Source: Adhaeribacter swui
GTDB taxonomy: Bacteria; Bacteroidota; Bacteroidia; Cytophagales; Hymenobacteraceae
Reading direction: 5' to 3'
Assembly (NCBI RefSeq): GCF_014217805.1
Contig: NZ_CP055156.1
Location: forward strand, 2,734,585-2,798,584
DNA: 64,000 nucleotides
Position 1 is the stretch's first letter. Every line of letters begins with the position of its first letter. Positions 9,400 through 18,900 of the stretch are shown here, in pieces. The position numbers and the translations under genes are program-made. The notes beneath the pieces were generated by a model. That model was not told the origin of the DNA and searched no databases. It worked only from the letters and a program-made list of their open reading frames with translations.

Positions 9400-11250
9400 C
9401 TACAAAGAAGCCACGCCTGTAGTAATTTGCATTTGATTAAGCCGGGCGTACAAGCCATTTTGCCGTAGCAATTCTTCGTGGGTGCCGCGTTCCCGGATGG
9501 TGCCTTTTTGCAGCACAATAATCTCGTCGGCGTGCTGAATGGTGCTCAGGCGGTGGGCAATAACCAGCGACGTGCGGTTGCGCATGAGGTTGATTAAAGC
9601 TTCCTGCACTAATTTTTCCGATTCGGTATCCAGCGCCGATGTAGCTTCGTCCATAATTAAAATAGGCGGATTTTTTAAAATGGCTCGGGCAATGCTGATG
9701 CGCTGGCGCTGCCCACCCGATAATTTGCCGCCCCGGTCGCCAATGGTGGTTTGATACCCGTCGGGGGTTTGCATGATAAAATCGTGGGCATTGGCAATTT
9801 TAGCGGCCGCTATAACTTCGGCTTCGGTAGCGTTAGTTTTGTTAAAGGCGATGTTGTTAAAAATGGTATCGTTGAATAAAATAGATTCCTGGGTTACTAC
9901 GCCCATTTGTTCGCGCAGCGAGTGCAAGGTGCAGGTTTTAATATCGATGCCATCAATGGTAATTACGCCGCTGGTTGGGTCGTAAAACCGAGGAAGCAAA
10001 TCGGCCAGCGTAGATTTGCCACCCCCCGATGGACCAACCAAGGCAATAGTTTTTCCTTTCGGGATGGTTAGATCAATGTGCTGCAAAACTGGTTCGCTGC
10101 CGTAAGCAAAAGATACATCGTTAAAAGTAATAGAATCCGAAAAAGCGGGCAACGTTTTAGCGGTAGGTAAATCCCGGATTTGCGGCTGGGTGTCAATAAT
10201 CGCCAGAATTTTATCGCCCGAAACCAAACCTCGTTGAATGTTGCTGAACGCCGTTGAAATAGCTTTGGCCGGTACCAACACCTGCGAGAAAAGCACAATG
10301 TAGGTAATAAACTCACTCGCCGATAAATCAGATTGTTTATTAAGCACCAGCGTGCCGCCGTAAAATAAAATGCCTGCTACGGCGGCTACGCCCATAAATT
10401 CCGAAATAGGGGAAGCCAAGCTGCGCTTGTTAGTAATAGAAGTAATAATGCGCGCGTAACGGTTGTTCTGCTGGCCAAATTTATTAATTACGTATTCCTG
10501 GGCATTAAATGCTTTAATTACCCGCATGCCGCCCAAAGTCTCGTCGATAATGCTCAGGATAGTACCTAGGGATTCGTGCCCTTCAACAGCGCGTTGTTTT
10601 AATTTTTTAGAAATGGTAGAGATAATGTAACCCGAAATAGGCATCACCAACACTGTAAAAAGCGTCAACTTAACCGACATGGTAAAAAGCATCACAAACA
10701 AACCCACAATGGTCAGCGGCTCGCGTGATACTACGTTTAAGGTACTAATTACCGAATTTTCAATTTCTTGCACGTCGGTAGTCAGGCGGGTCATGATGTC
10801 GCCTTTGCGCTCATTTGAAAAAAAGCCGAGTTGCAATTGCGTAATGCGTTCGTAAACCGCCAAACGTAAATTGCGCACTACTTTGGCCCTAATAGCCCCG
10901 TCGAGCCGCAAACTTAAGTACCGGAATAAATTGGCCAGTAAGTTCGAAACCAGAATTAAGATACAAACAAACTGCAGCGCGCCGCTTTTGCCGTTTTCCG
11001 AAATAATCTGTCCGAAGTAATAATTAAAGTATTCCTTCGCGAAATCGAGGCTTAAGCTAAACTCAGGTTTTTGAATAACAGCCTGGGCTTTGGAAGTATC
11101 AACGGTACCAAAAAGAACTTCGAGTAAAGGAATGAGTAAGGCAAAGTTAAACAAGCCGAAAACAATGCCCAGAAAGGTAAAAATAAAATACTGCGGCACA
11201 AACCCGCCAAAAGGCCGGGCAAACTGCAATATGCGCCAATAAGTTTTCAT
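9400..11250 (-). CDS. ABC exporter, MsbA-like (permease fused to ATPase)
   Basis: The ATG at 11250 (MKTYWRILQFARPF) is the likely start, giving 616 residues; a further in-frame start 14 codons upstream adds an unlikely leader. Six membrane helices occupy about 1-320. The nucleotide-binding domain has Walker A GPSGGGKST near 404, the signature LSGGQRQR near 509 and Walker B ILIMDEATSALD. This half-transporter layout fits lipid A/lipid flippase MsbA or a multidrug exporter. The downstream gmhA favours a lipid or lipopolysaccharide role, but msbA is not assigned. Confidence 0.9.
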   Translation of the reverse strand: MKTYWRILQFARPFGGFVPQYFIFTFLGIVFGLFNFALLIPLLEVLFGTVDTSKAQAVIQKPEFSLSLDFAKEYFNYYFGQIISENGKSGALQFVCILILVSNLLANLFRYLSLRLDGAIRAKVVRNLRLAVYERITQLQLGFFSNERKGDIMTRLTTDVQEIENSVISTLNVVSREPLTIVGLFVMLFTMSVKLTLFTVLVMPISGYIISTISKKLKQRAVEGHESLGTILSIIDETLGGMRVIKAFNAQEYVINKFGQQNNRYARIITSITNKRSLASPISEFMGVAAVAGILFYGGTLVLNKQSDLSASEFITYIVLFSQVLVPAKAISTAFSNIQRGLVSGDKILAIIDTQPQIRDLPTAKTLPAFSDSITFNDVSFAYGSEPVLQHIDLTIPKGKTIALVGPSGGGKSTLADLLPRFYDPTSGVITIDGIDIKTCTLHSLREQMGVVTQESILFNDTIFNNIAFNKTNATEAEVIAAAKIANAHDFIMQTPDGYQTTIGDRGGKLSGGQRQRISIARAILKNPPILIMDEATSALDTESEKLVQEALINLMRNRTSLVIAHRLSTIQHADEIIVLQKGTIRERGTHEELLRQNGLYARLNQMQITTGVASL

Positions 11251-11742
11251 GCCCGCAAAGGTAATAGATTTAGTCGATAGTCCACGGACCATAGTCGATA
11301 GGCCCCAGTTGATGAACGGTAGGTTAAGATAGATGGCATATAATACTACCTTATCAAAATTACATTGACGATTAGAAGAAATTTAAAATTTTTAAATTTT
11401 TGCTTTAGCAGAAGCTTGTGAAAGTTTGGTATTATTAGCGTAAATACCAGCTTTGACCCAGTATCTCCCGCCAGCTTGTAGCTGGTGGGTAATTATAAGA
11501 GGAAGTTTTCAACTTCCTGCCAGTTGAAAACTGGCTGCCATCAGTAGCTCCAAGATACACTGCGTTAATCTTGAAGCAGGACGTGCGAAAAAGTTTCTGG
11601 TGCGGGTTAATCCTGCGATGTTATAAGAGCAGTGCTTATGGGCGGATGTTGTTGTGTTGTTGCCATTGTTTGTGTCTGCACAAACAACTTTCCACTTTTT
11701 GCGGCAGCCCTACAGAAGTTGGTAACAAAAATTTTTAAAAAT
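11251..11742. other. 492-base spacer with palindromic repeats, no gene
   Basis: Both flanking genes run leftward. The spacer holds an A/T box (near 11380 and again near 11735) and the hairpin cluster listed separately. A 70-codon plus-strand frame at 11632 runs into the 3' end of the Wzi-like gene and shows no protein-like composition. Confidence 0.6.
11472..11546. repeat. REP-like hairpin pair around TTATAAGA
   Basis: In order: a hairpin CCAGCT-TGT-AGCTGG with imperfect CCC/GGG extension, the spacer TTATAAGA, the palindrome GGAAGTTTTCAACTTCC, and CCAGTTGAAAACTGG. The same order and spacer occur at about 2990-3050 with different stem sequences, so the fold seems to be kept and not the bases. 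Confidence 0.55.
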
Positions 11743-13419
11743 TTAAAATTCGTGGAGCCGTTGCGGAATGTTCCAGCGGAAGGCAACGGTAGTGTAGGCC
11801 GAATTATAAGAACGTGCCGCTACCTGGCTATCTACTTTCCTTAAAATTTGCTTTACATCCAGAAACATGTTGTGCCGCAATTGCCACGACGCGGTTAAAT
11901 CTACGTGCAGTTGGTCGGTGGTAATGCCTTGCCCTACTTTGTTGTTGTACTCCTGCGCCCGGGTGTTGTAAGAAAGTAACACGTTGTTGCCGTAATTAAT
12001 AGTGTCGGTATCGGTGCCGTAATGGGTGTAAAAAGCTTTAGCAGTTAAATTTAAGCGGCCGATAGGTTGATAACGCACAATGCCAATCCACTCGTAGAGG
12101 TTAGCGCCCATGGGGTGGGCGAGGGGTTGCTGATAATGCTGGTAATTGGTAAATTTATTTTCGTGCTGGTAGGTATAAGGCCGGATAAAATTAAATTCCA
12201 CCTGCGCATCGAGGTTATTGATTCGGGCCACATCGATGTACTTAGCTCCAAGCTGGAAAGATTGTTTGTTACCCCACCAACCGTTACGGGCGCGTACGTT
12301 CGGCAACGAAAATTCATCCAGCATTAATTGGCCATATACCTGGGCCGTTCCGAAAACATTAGCTTTAAAATCCAGGCCCAGCAGAGCGTTGTCGTTGCTG
12401 CCCAGCATTAGCTCGATGCTACGGTAAAAAATAATCGGGTTAAGGTATTCCAGTTCAAAATGACCTTTGTCGCGGGCGTAAATCACCGATTCAAAAACGC
12501 CTACGTTTATGTTAGGGGTAATATTAACACCCAGGTGGTGGTAGGCAAAATACTTTTTCGGCAGTAGCTGGTCCCGGAACTCGTAATCGGCGTTCATTTC
12601 GGTAAACAGGTTGGTGTACTGCAGCTTCCAGACATTCACGTTAAATTTTAAAAAAAAGTAAGCCGGCGCGTAATCCGAGAGCACCAAAGAGCGGTAACCG
12701 TTACCAATAAAATTGCGGTCGTGGCCTAATTGCAGACTCAGGTGTTTAGAGGCAGCGTAGTTGATATAACCGCGGGCAGTGGTAAAATCGTAACCGGCCT
12801 CCGGGTTGTAACCTACACTCCGGAAAGGTTTAAAATAGCCTTCGTGGGGCAGAATGGTATCGCGCACAATGCGATCGTTCACGTAATCCGGAAACCGGGC
12901 CTGGTTTTCGGCGATAAACGTGTAAAAACCTAATTTTTTATCTAGTTGCCCTTCTACCTGAATGCCGCGAGTATTAACGTAGCGCAAACCATCTACCCGG
13001 GTGTCGTGGCCGGCTTCGAAATGAAAAATCGGGTTTACGCGCAACGTAAAATCCGGAATATCTACGGAGTAAAAATCAGCGGGCTCCCGGAAAAAGTATT
13101 TCAGAAAAGGTTTGGAGTAATGGGTTTGGTTCACGCGGTCGGTGTAATTCCAGTTGTCGTTTAATAAATAAGCCGCGTTAAACTGATCGGCGGGCGAAAG
13201 CGAGTCGCTGTCGCGAAACACTTCCTGGGCCAGTTCGGCTACTTCTTTCCGGAAGTAAGGTTTAATGCCGGTATGCAGGTTGGGGGCCCGGTCCGGAAAT
13301 TTAATCTGAAAACGTTCTATTTTATGATACGTATCCGGGTCGAGTGGCACGTACGTACTTTGGGCCAGGGCGGTAAAAACGAAAAAATTTAAAAAAACTG
13401 CCGTAAATAATAAACGCAT
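11743..13419 (-). CDS. Wzi-like capsule assembly outer-membrane protein
   Basis: The 558-residue product has a signal peptide (MRLLFTAVFLNFFVFTALAQ) and long runs of amphipathic strands ending in an aromatic residue (TTVAFRWNIPQRLHEF), as expected of an outer-membrane beta-barrel. The pattern of a helical N-terminal part followed by strands such as LSLQLGHDRNFIGNGYRSL matches Bacteroidota proteins annotated as capsule assembly Wzi family. Wzi in E. coli helps hold group 1 capsule on the surface. With gmhA and the exporter downstream it fits an envelope polysaccharide neighbourhood. Family call good, precise polymer unknown. Confidence 0.8.
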   Translation of the reverse strand: MRLLFTAVFLNFFVFTALAQSTYVPLDPDTYHKIERFQIKFPDRAPNLHTGIKPYFRKEVAELAQEVFRDSDSLSPADQFNAAYLLNDNWNYTDRVNQTHYSKPFLKYFFREPADFYSVDIPDFTLRVNPIFHFEAGHDTRVDGLRYVNTRGIQVEGQLDKKLGFYTFIAENQARFPDYVNDRIVRDTILPHEGYFKPFRSVGYNPEAGYDFTTARGYINYAASKHLSLQLGHDRNFIGNGYRSLVLSDYAPAYFFLKFNVNVWKLQYTNLFTEMNADYEFRDQLLPKKYFAYHHLGVNITPNINVGVFESVIYARDKGHFELEYLNPIIFYRSIELMLGSNDNALLGLDFKANVFGTAQVYGQLMLDEFSLPNVRARNGWWGNKQSFQLGAKYIDVARINNLDAQVEFNFIRPYTYQHENKFTNYQHYQQPLAHPMGANLYEWIGIVRYQPIGRLNLTAKAFYTHYGTDTDTINYGNNVLLSYNTRAQEYNNKVGQGITTDQLHVDLTASWQLRHNMFLDVKQILRKVDSQVAARSYNSAYTTVAFRWNIPQRLHEF

Positions 13420-13606
13420 AAAAACGGTAAAAAAGGTGAATGTTTAAACAACCTGGCTCTGAGCGAAGGTTTTAGTTACGAATAAGAGTAACTACGTATT
13501 GTGCCTGCAATGGCTATCTGGTTTATTTACAATAAATTAAGTAAAAGCCAGGTTTGTAACTAAAGTTTAAATATACTGTTAAAAGCGCTACTGGGTTAAA
13601 GTCCGC

Positions 13607-13630
13607 GGGCGGGCATTAGGGTAGCCGCCC
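13607..13630 (+). other. GC-rich hairpin upstream of upp
   Basis: GGGCGG pairs with CCGCCC across a 12-base loop, followed about 20 bases later by the palindrome TTGCGGCCGCAA and an A/T run. This is GC-rich in an AT-rich leader. It could be a terminator for upstream transcripts or an attenuator of upp; nothing in the sequence decides. Confidence 0.35.
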
Positions 13631-13703
13631 TAAAGCTAGTAACTTGCGGCCGCAAAATTAATTTTTTAAAAATTTCTCATGAGAGCTTCTAACCTTAAAG
13701 TTT

Positions 13704-14360
13704 ATGACACGATCTAACCCGGTTTATATTCTTACCGAAGAGCCATCGATTGCCAGCCAGTTTATTTCTGAATTGCGTAACGTGCAGGTGCAGCGCGATA
13801 GTATGCGTTTCCGGCGCAACCTGGAACGTTTAGGCGAAGTGCTGGCGTATAAAATATCTACCCGTTTAACTTACGCGCCGCAGCAAATTCAAACGCCATT
13901 GGCTATTTGCGAACAACAGCAACTTATGGAATACCCGGTGCTGGCTACCGTATTACGGGCCGGCTTACCGTTTCATCAAGGTTTTTTAAATTATTTCGAT
14001 CAGTCGCCGAGTGCGTTTGTAGCGGCTTACCGCCGGGAAGCTACCTCCGAAATTTCCGTAAACGTAGATTACCTCACCGGGCCATCGCTGGAAGGTCGGG
14101 TGTTATTGCTGGTAGATCCCATGCTGGCTACTGGTTCTTCGTTGGCGCTTACTTATAAAGCCATGCTGCGGTTCGGAAACCCACGGGAGGTACATATTGC
14201 CGCAGCTATTGCCAGCCCCGAAGGATTAAAGCACATTCAGGAGCAGTTGCCGCAGGCCATTATTTGGCTGGGTGCCCTGGACGACCACTTAAACGAGCGG
14301 GCTTACATTGTGCCGGGTTTAGGCGATGCCGGGGATTTAGCTTATGGGACTAAAATTTAA
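13704..14360 (+). CDS. upp: Uracil phosphoribosyltransferase
   Basis: The 218-residue protein carries the PRPP-binding loop LLLVDPMLATGSS at 134-146 and the uracil-binding C-terminal GLGDAGDLAYGT typical of UPRTase. It makes UMP from uracil and 5-phosphoribosyl diphosphate in the cytosolic pyrimidine salvage pathway. The N-terminus (VYILTEEPSIASQFISELRN) is that of the Bacteroidota form. The start ATG at 13704 matches the family start. It is a single gene with a hairpin-bearing leader (13607-13690). Confidence 0.94.
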   Translation: MTRSNPVYILTEEPSIASQFISELRNVQVQRDSMRFRRNLERLGEVLAYKISTRLTYAPQQIQTPLAICEQQQLMEYPVLATVLRAGLPFHQGFLNYFDQSPSAFVAAYRREATSEISVNVDYLTGPSLEGRVLLLVDPMLATGSSLALTYKAMLRFGNPREVHIAAAIASPEGLKHIQEQLPQAIIWLGALDDHLNERAYIVPGLGDAGDLAYGTKI

Positions 14361-14483
14361 AAATTGGAATATTTTTATTTTTTAAAAACTCTGGTACTTT
14401 TCTTGTATTTAAAACCAAACCGCAATTTTTACCCGTATCTCATACGTTATATAAAAACCAACTTTTAATTTCAGTAAAAAACA

Positions 14484-14951
14484 GTGCATACCGTGGCATC
14501 CGAAATAGTAAAATACCTTTCTGTTTACCTGCTCAGCATGGTAAAATTTTTTGGCGGACCGCTGGCCGGAATCTCCATGGGCTTGTCTTTCGGGATGACT
14601 TTATTGCTAAGTGTTACCGGTATGATGACTAGTGTATTCATCTTTTCGCAGGTAGGGATGATGGTTTCGCGGTGGTATGTTGCCCGGCACCGGGCGCAGA
14701 ATAAACCAATCTTCAGTAAAAAAAGCCGGAAAATCGTAAAGATCTGGCAAAGGTTTGGTATAAAAGGAATTGCGTTTTTAACACCAGTACTATTTAGCCC
14801 GGTAATCGGTACTATAATGGCTACGGTGTTGGGAGCCAGTCAGCGCCACATCTTATTTCATATGCTATGGAGCGCTATTTTCTGGGGCATAGCTTTTACT
14901 TTCGCCCTACACGAATTACGTCATTTAGATCTGGCCATTTTTCATAAGTAG
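14484..14951 (+). CDS. Small integral membrane protein
   Basis: The 155-residue product starts at GTG 14484 or GTG 14493; an upstream in-frame stop at 14475 limits the choice. Three hydrophobic segments (about 10-55 as a hairpin, 95-115, 125-145) flank a basic loop (RHRAQNKPIFSKKSRKIVK). The GPLAGISMGLSFGMT and PVIGTIMATVLGAS patterns recall small multidrug export or DedA-like proteins, but I cannot assign it. It follows upp after 123 bases. Confidence 0.65.
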   Translation: MHTVASEIVKYLSVYLLSMVKFFGGPLAGISMGLSFGMTLLLSVTGMMTSVFIFSQVGMMVSRWYVARHRAQNKPIFSKKSRKIVKIWQRFGIKGIAFLTPVLFSPVIGTIMATVLGASQRHILFHMLWSAIFWGIAFTFALHELRHLDLAIFHK

Positions 14952-15652
14952 CTATAAGTTTAGGAGTACTATTAAGCTTCTAAAGAGTATGGATAATGTA
15001 ATTACCATTCAAAAATCTTTAATACCTAACTAGGTTAACCTAACATATTTTTAAACTAGAAAGCCTCTTGGAGAACATCTAAGAGGCTTTCCGGTTTAAA
15101 GGTGTTTCCTTGGTTGATGTTACTTTACTTTTTATAATAATTCAAAGATTACTCTTTTCTTAGGAAATCAATTCCTTAAAATTTTGACTTTTTTCAACTA
15201 GGGCTATTGGGAATGAAAAGGCGTGTAATTGTGCTTCATTAAATTTTTTTTAATAACAAACTGACCAGTTAAATTAATTATTTTAAAAGAATATAGCTGG
15301 TATGTTGATTAAATTTCAACTTCTTGATTAATGTTTTAAATTACTGCTAATAAAGTACCGGAAGTATGCCGCTTTTTCAATGGCATAGGTTTTTATTACT
15401 TTAAATGTTTAATCCCAGGTTTGTAGCCTGATTTTGATAAAAATTTAAAAAATACCTTACAAAGCCAATAAAGAAAGATAAAATTGGCCCTATAGTTATA
15501 GTCCTTTAAAGACTTATTTAACCCGATAAAGGAAAATTTGATTAATAAAATGATAAAATAGTATTACTTCTGAAGCGGTGCTTTGGGTTATCTTGGGCGA
15601 TTGAATTTAGAGTTATTCCACATTACTACTATCACCCAATTTAACAGTGCCC
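14952..15652. other. 701-base AT-rich spacer upstream of the SusC gene
   Basis: A dyad GAAAGCCTCTT/AAGAGGCTTTC (15059-15091) may end the upstream transcript, although no T run follows. The word TTGATTAA occurs three times (near 15306, 15328 and 15538). The rest shows no coding signal and no promoter I can defend; it should contain the SusCD promoter. Confidence 0.5.
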
Positions 15653-18600
15653 ATGAAAAAATCTACTCATTCCTGGCAACGTAAAAGTTGCGTTTTACTA
15701 ATGCTGCTCGCCTTTAGCGGGGCGATTGAAACCAAAGCAGCACTAGCCTACCATAAAGCGGTGATCCGGACCGTGGAGTGGCCCATCAGTGGTAAAGTTG
15801 TATCGCCCGCTGGCGAAGCCTTACCGGGTGTAACTATCTTAGTAAAAGGTACTACCAATGGAACTACTACTGGATTAGATGGTACCTTTTCAATTAACGT
15901 GCCCGAAGCAGCGGGTACTTTAGTGGCATCGTATATTGGTTATACTACCAAAGAACAACCTTATTCCGGACCAGGCACTTTAAACATTACTTTATCCGAC
16001 GATACCAAAGCTCTGCAGGAAGTAGTGGTAGTGGGTTATGGTACCCAGAAGCGGGAGGACGTAACCGGTGCTATCAGCTCGGTAAGTGCAGCTCAAATCG
16101 AAAAAACACCTGTTACTACCTTAGACCAAGCTTTACAAGGCCGTTCAGCCGGGGTACAGGTTACCAATAACGATGCCGCACCCGGCGCCGGAATTCAGGT
16201 GCAAATTAGAGGTGTGGGCGGTTTTGGTAACAACGATCCTTTGTACGTAGTGGACGGCTATCCGATTACCGGGGGGATCAATACCTTAAACCCATCGGAT
16301 ATTGCTTCCATGGACATTTTAAAAGATGCTTCGGCTACGGCTATTTACGGTAACCGGGCGGCTAACGGGGTAGTAATTATTACCACCAAGCGCGGTAAAG
16401 CCGGCGAAATGCAGATTTCCTTCGATGCATTAACTTCTTTTCAGACGCAGCCCAAAATGTTTGACGTGTTAAACGCGCAGCAATTTGCCACCCTGGCCAA
16501 GGAAAGAGCCGCCGAAGATGGTATTAACCCTTTGCCCGAGTGGAACGATCCTTCTTCTTTACGCACCATTGACTGGCAGGACGAAATTTACCGCACCGGC
16601 TTGCGCCAGAATTACAACGTAGCCCTGCGGGGTGGTAGCGAAAAGGTGCAATCGGCTTTTTCGTTAGGTATGGTTGACCAAAAAGGGGTGGTATTGGGTT
16701 CTAACTACCGCCGTTACAACGCCAGCGTTAACGTAGATTACAATGCTACAAAATGGTTAAAAGCATCTACCAGTATTAAATACAGCCGCAGCGATAACAA
16801 GACGGCTTTAGGTACAGGCGGACAGAATGCCGGTACTGGTATTGCCTCCTTATCTAATCAAATTCCTACCATGACCGGTAACCCGGTTACGGACGAAGTA
16901 AAAGATGCCAATGGTAATTACGGTTATTACGATAAGGTTAATAATGCCGTTAGTTACCAGGATAACTTACGGGCGGTAATTGAAACCCAAGACCAGAAAA
17001 ATCAAAATAACTTTTTGTTAGCGTCAGGGTCTTTGGAGGCTACTATTGCCAAAGGTTTACGCTTAAAAACGAACCTGGGGGTAAACATCAGCGATTATTC
17101 CGGTTATTATTTTACGCCGGTTAACACGCGTCGTTTAACCGAAATTCCCGCTAACTACTCGCAAAGCGCAACCAACTCTTCGGAATATTTGTGGGAAAAC
17201 ACTATTGCTTACAACAAAACCTTTGGCGACCACACGGTTGATTTTGTAGGTGGTATTTCTTTCCAGGATAACACCGTTCGTTCTATTGGCGGCGGTGGTA
17301 ACGGCCTGATCAGTGATCGCCTGCGGAATTTAGGAAACGTGCAAACCATTACCAGTATCTACGGCGACCAGGTTTCAAATTCTTTAGCTTCGCAGTTTGG
17401 TAGAGTAAGTTATAATTTCCAGGATAAGTACTTATTTACAGCTACCGTACGGCGCGATGGTTCTTCTAAATTCGCTAAAGACAACCAGTACGGGGTATTT
17501 CCATCGGGTTCCGTAGCCTGGAGAATTAAAAATGAGCCTTTCTTGGCTGATGTAAATGCCATCGCTGATTTAAAATTACGGGCTAGTTATGGCCGGGTAG
17601 GTAATCAGTTTGGTATTCAGCCTTTTAGCTACTTAGGTTTATACGGTACTGGTGGTAACTCCTTGTCTATAAACAACAACGGTTACCCATTCAACAAAAA
17701 ATACCAGGAAGGTTTGGTTTTAACGGCGTTGCCTAACCCAAATCTGAAATGGGAAACCTCGGTGCAATCAGATTTTGGTTTAGATGCGGCTTTCCTAAAC
17801 AACCGCTTAACCTTAACGGCTGATTACTACATTAAAGAATCCCGTGACTTTTTATTAGATATTCCGGTTCCTTCGCAAACTGGTTTTAGTACTGCCGCCC
17901 GTAACGTAGGTAGTATCCGTAATAGCGGTTTAGAATTAGGCATTGAATACCGCGAATCGGCTAATGCTTTTAAATACGGTATAGGATTTAATATTACTAC
18001 CGTTAATAACAAGGTGTTAAGCCTGTACGACGGTCTGGATGCTATTGGTAACATTGGTGGTTTAGGTTTCCCGAGCATTGGCGGTAATAACTGGGTGCAG
18101 TTTGGTTTATCACAAGTAGGTGGCGAAGCCGGTGCTTTTTACGGCTTCAGAAGCGAAGGAATTTTTCAAACCCAAACCGAAATTGATGCCTTAAACCGCA
18201 TTGCGGCTGAGAAATATGGTCCGGGTAACGCCTATCAGCAATCTACCACCGTACCCGGAGATCGTAAATTTAAAGATTTAAATGGCGATGGTCGTATTAC
18301 GGATGCCGGAGACCGGGAAGTACTGGGTAGCCCGATTCCGGATTATTTTGCCGGTTTAAACCTGGATGCCAGCTACAAAAACTTCGACATTAACTTATTT
18401 TTGTATGCTTCTGTGGGTAACGAAATTTTTAATTATTCTAAAAGATTACTCGAAACCTTCGGTAATCCGGGTGGGTTAGGAATTAAAAACATTGGGGTAG
18501 ATTACTACAACAATCGTTGGACTCCAACCAATCCCTCGAACGAATATCCCCGCGTAACCCGCGCTGATTTAAATGGCAATAACCGCCCATCGGATGCTTA

Positions 18601-18877
18601 CATTGAAGATGGTAGCTACTTACGGTTAAGAAACTTGCAAATCGGCTATACCTTCCCATCAGCGCTGCTGCAAAAAATTGCCATGAATAAAGTACGGGTA
18701 TTTGTAAGTGCGCAAAACTTGTTCACCATTACAAAATACTCCGGTTTAGATCCAGAAATTGGCCAGGTGGGCGATCCGGATAATGGCGGAACCCGAAATG
18801 TTACAAGATCTGGTATTGATGTGGGAACTTACCCTAACTCTAAATTCTTTGGCGCAGGCTTAAACGTGACATTTTAA
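15653..18877 (+). CDS. SusC/RagA-family TonB-linked outer-membrane transporter
   Basis: The ATG at 15653 (MKKSTHSWQRKSC) gives a classic signal peptide; a GTG two codons upstream is less likely. The 1074-residue protein has a carboxypeptidase-regulatory-like domain (about 45-130, SGKVVSPAGEALPGVTILVK), a plug with VVGYGTQKREDVTGAISSV and the SusC signature LYVVDGYPI, and a 22-strand barrel with a final aromatic residue (GAGLNVTF). It imports oligosaccharides or similar ligands with TonB energy. The SusD partner begins 23 bases downstream, so the two form an operon. Ligand not deducible; no glycoside hydrolase is adjacent. Confidence 0.95.
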   Translation: MKKSTHSWQRKSCVLLMLLAFSGAIETKAALAYHKAVIRTVEWPISGKVVSPAGEALPGVTILVKGTTNGTTTGLDGTFSINVPEAAGTLVASYIGYTTKEQPYSGPGTLNITLSDDTKALQEVVVVGYGTQKREDVTGAISSVSAAQIEKTPVTTLDQALQGRSAGVQVTNNDAAPGAGIQVQIRGVGGFGNNDPLYVVDGYPITGGINTLNPSDIASMDILKDASATAIYGNRAANGVVIITTKRGKAGEMQISFDALTSFQTQPKMFDVLNAQQFATLAKERAAEDGINPLPEWNDPSSLRTIDWQDEIYRTGLRQNYNVALRGGSEKVQSAFSLGMVDQKGVVLGSNYRRYNASVNVDYNATKWLKASTSIKYSRSDNKTALGTGGQNAGTGIASLSNQIPTMTGNPVTDEVKDANGNYGYYDKVNNAVSYQDNLRAVIETQDQKNQNNFLLASGSLEATIAKGLRLKTNLGVNISDYSGYYFTPVNTRRLTEIPANYSQSATNSSEYLWENTIAYNKTFGDHTVDFVGGISFQDNTVRSIGGGGNGLISDRLRNLGNVQTITSIYGDQVSNSLASQFGRVSYNFQDKYLFTATVRRDGSSKFAKDNQYGVFPSGSVAWRIKNEPFLADVNAIADLKLRASYGRVGNQFGIQPFSYLGLYGTGGNSLSINNNGYPFNKKYQEGLVLTALPNPNLKWETSVQSDFGLDAAFLNNRLTLTADYYIKESRDFLLDIPVPSQTGFSTAARNVGSIRNSGLELGIEYRESANAFKYGIGFNITTVNNKVLSLYDGLDAIGNIGGLGFPSIGGNNWVQFGLSQVGGEAGAFYGFRSEGIFQTQTEIDALNRIAAEKYGPGNAYQQSTTVPGDRKFKDLNGDGRITDAGDREVLGSPIPDYFAGLNLDASYKNFDINLFLYASVGNEIFNYSKRLLETFGNPGGLGIKNIGVDYYNNRWTPTNPSNEYPRVTRADLNGNNRPSDAYIEDGSYLRLRNLQIGYTFPSALLQKIAMNKVRVFVSAQNLFTITKYSGLDPEIGQVGDPDNGGTRNVTRSGIDVGTYPNSKFFGAGLNVTF

Positions 18878-18900
18878 TTAAAGTATCAATTTTAAAATTT

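Noticed and set aside
9273-9518. 81-codon minus-strand ORF between the exporter and the small membrane protein
   Set aside because: It runs in another frame inside the exporter's 3' end; the peptide has no domain pattern.
11632-11844. 70-codon ORF on the plus strand
   Set aside because: It overlaps the 3' end of the Wzi-like gene on the other strand, has unusual residue composition (cysteine- and valine-rich start) and no family pattern.
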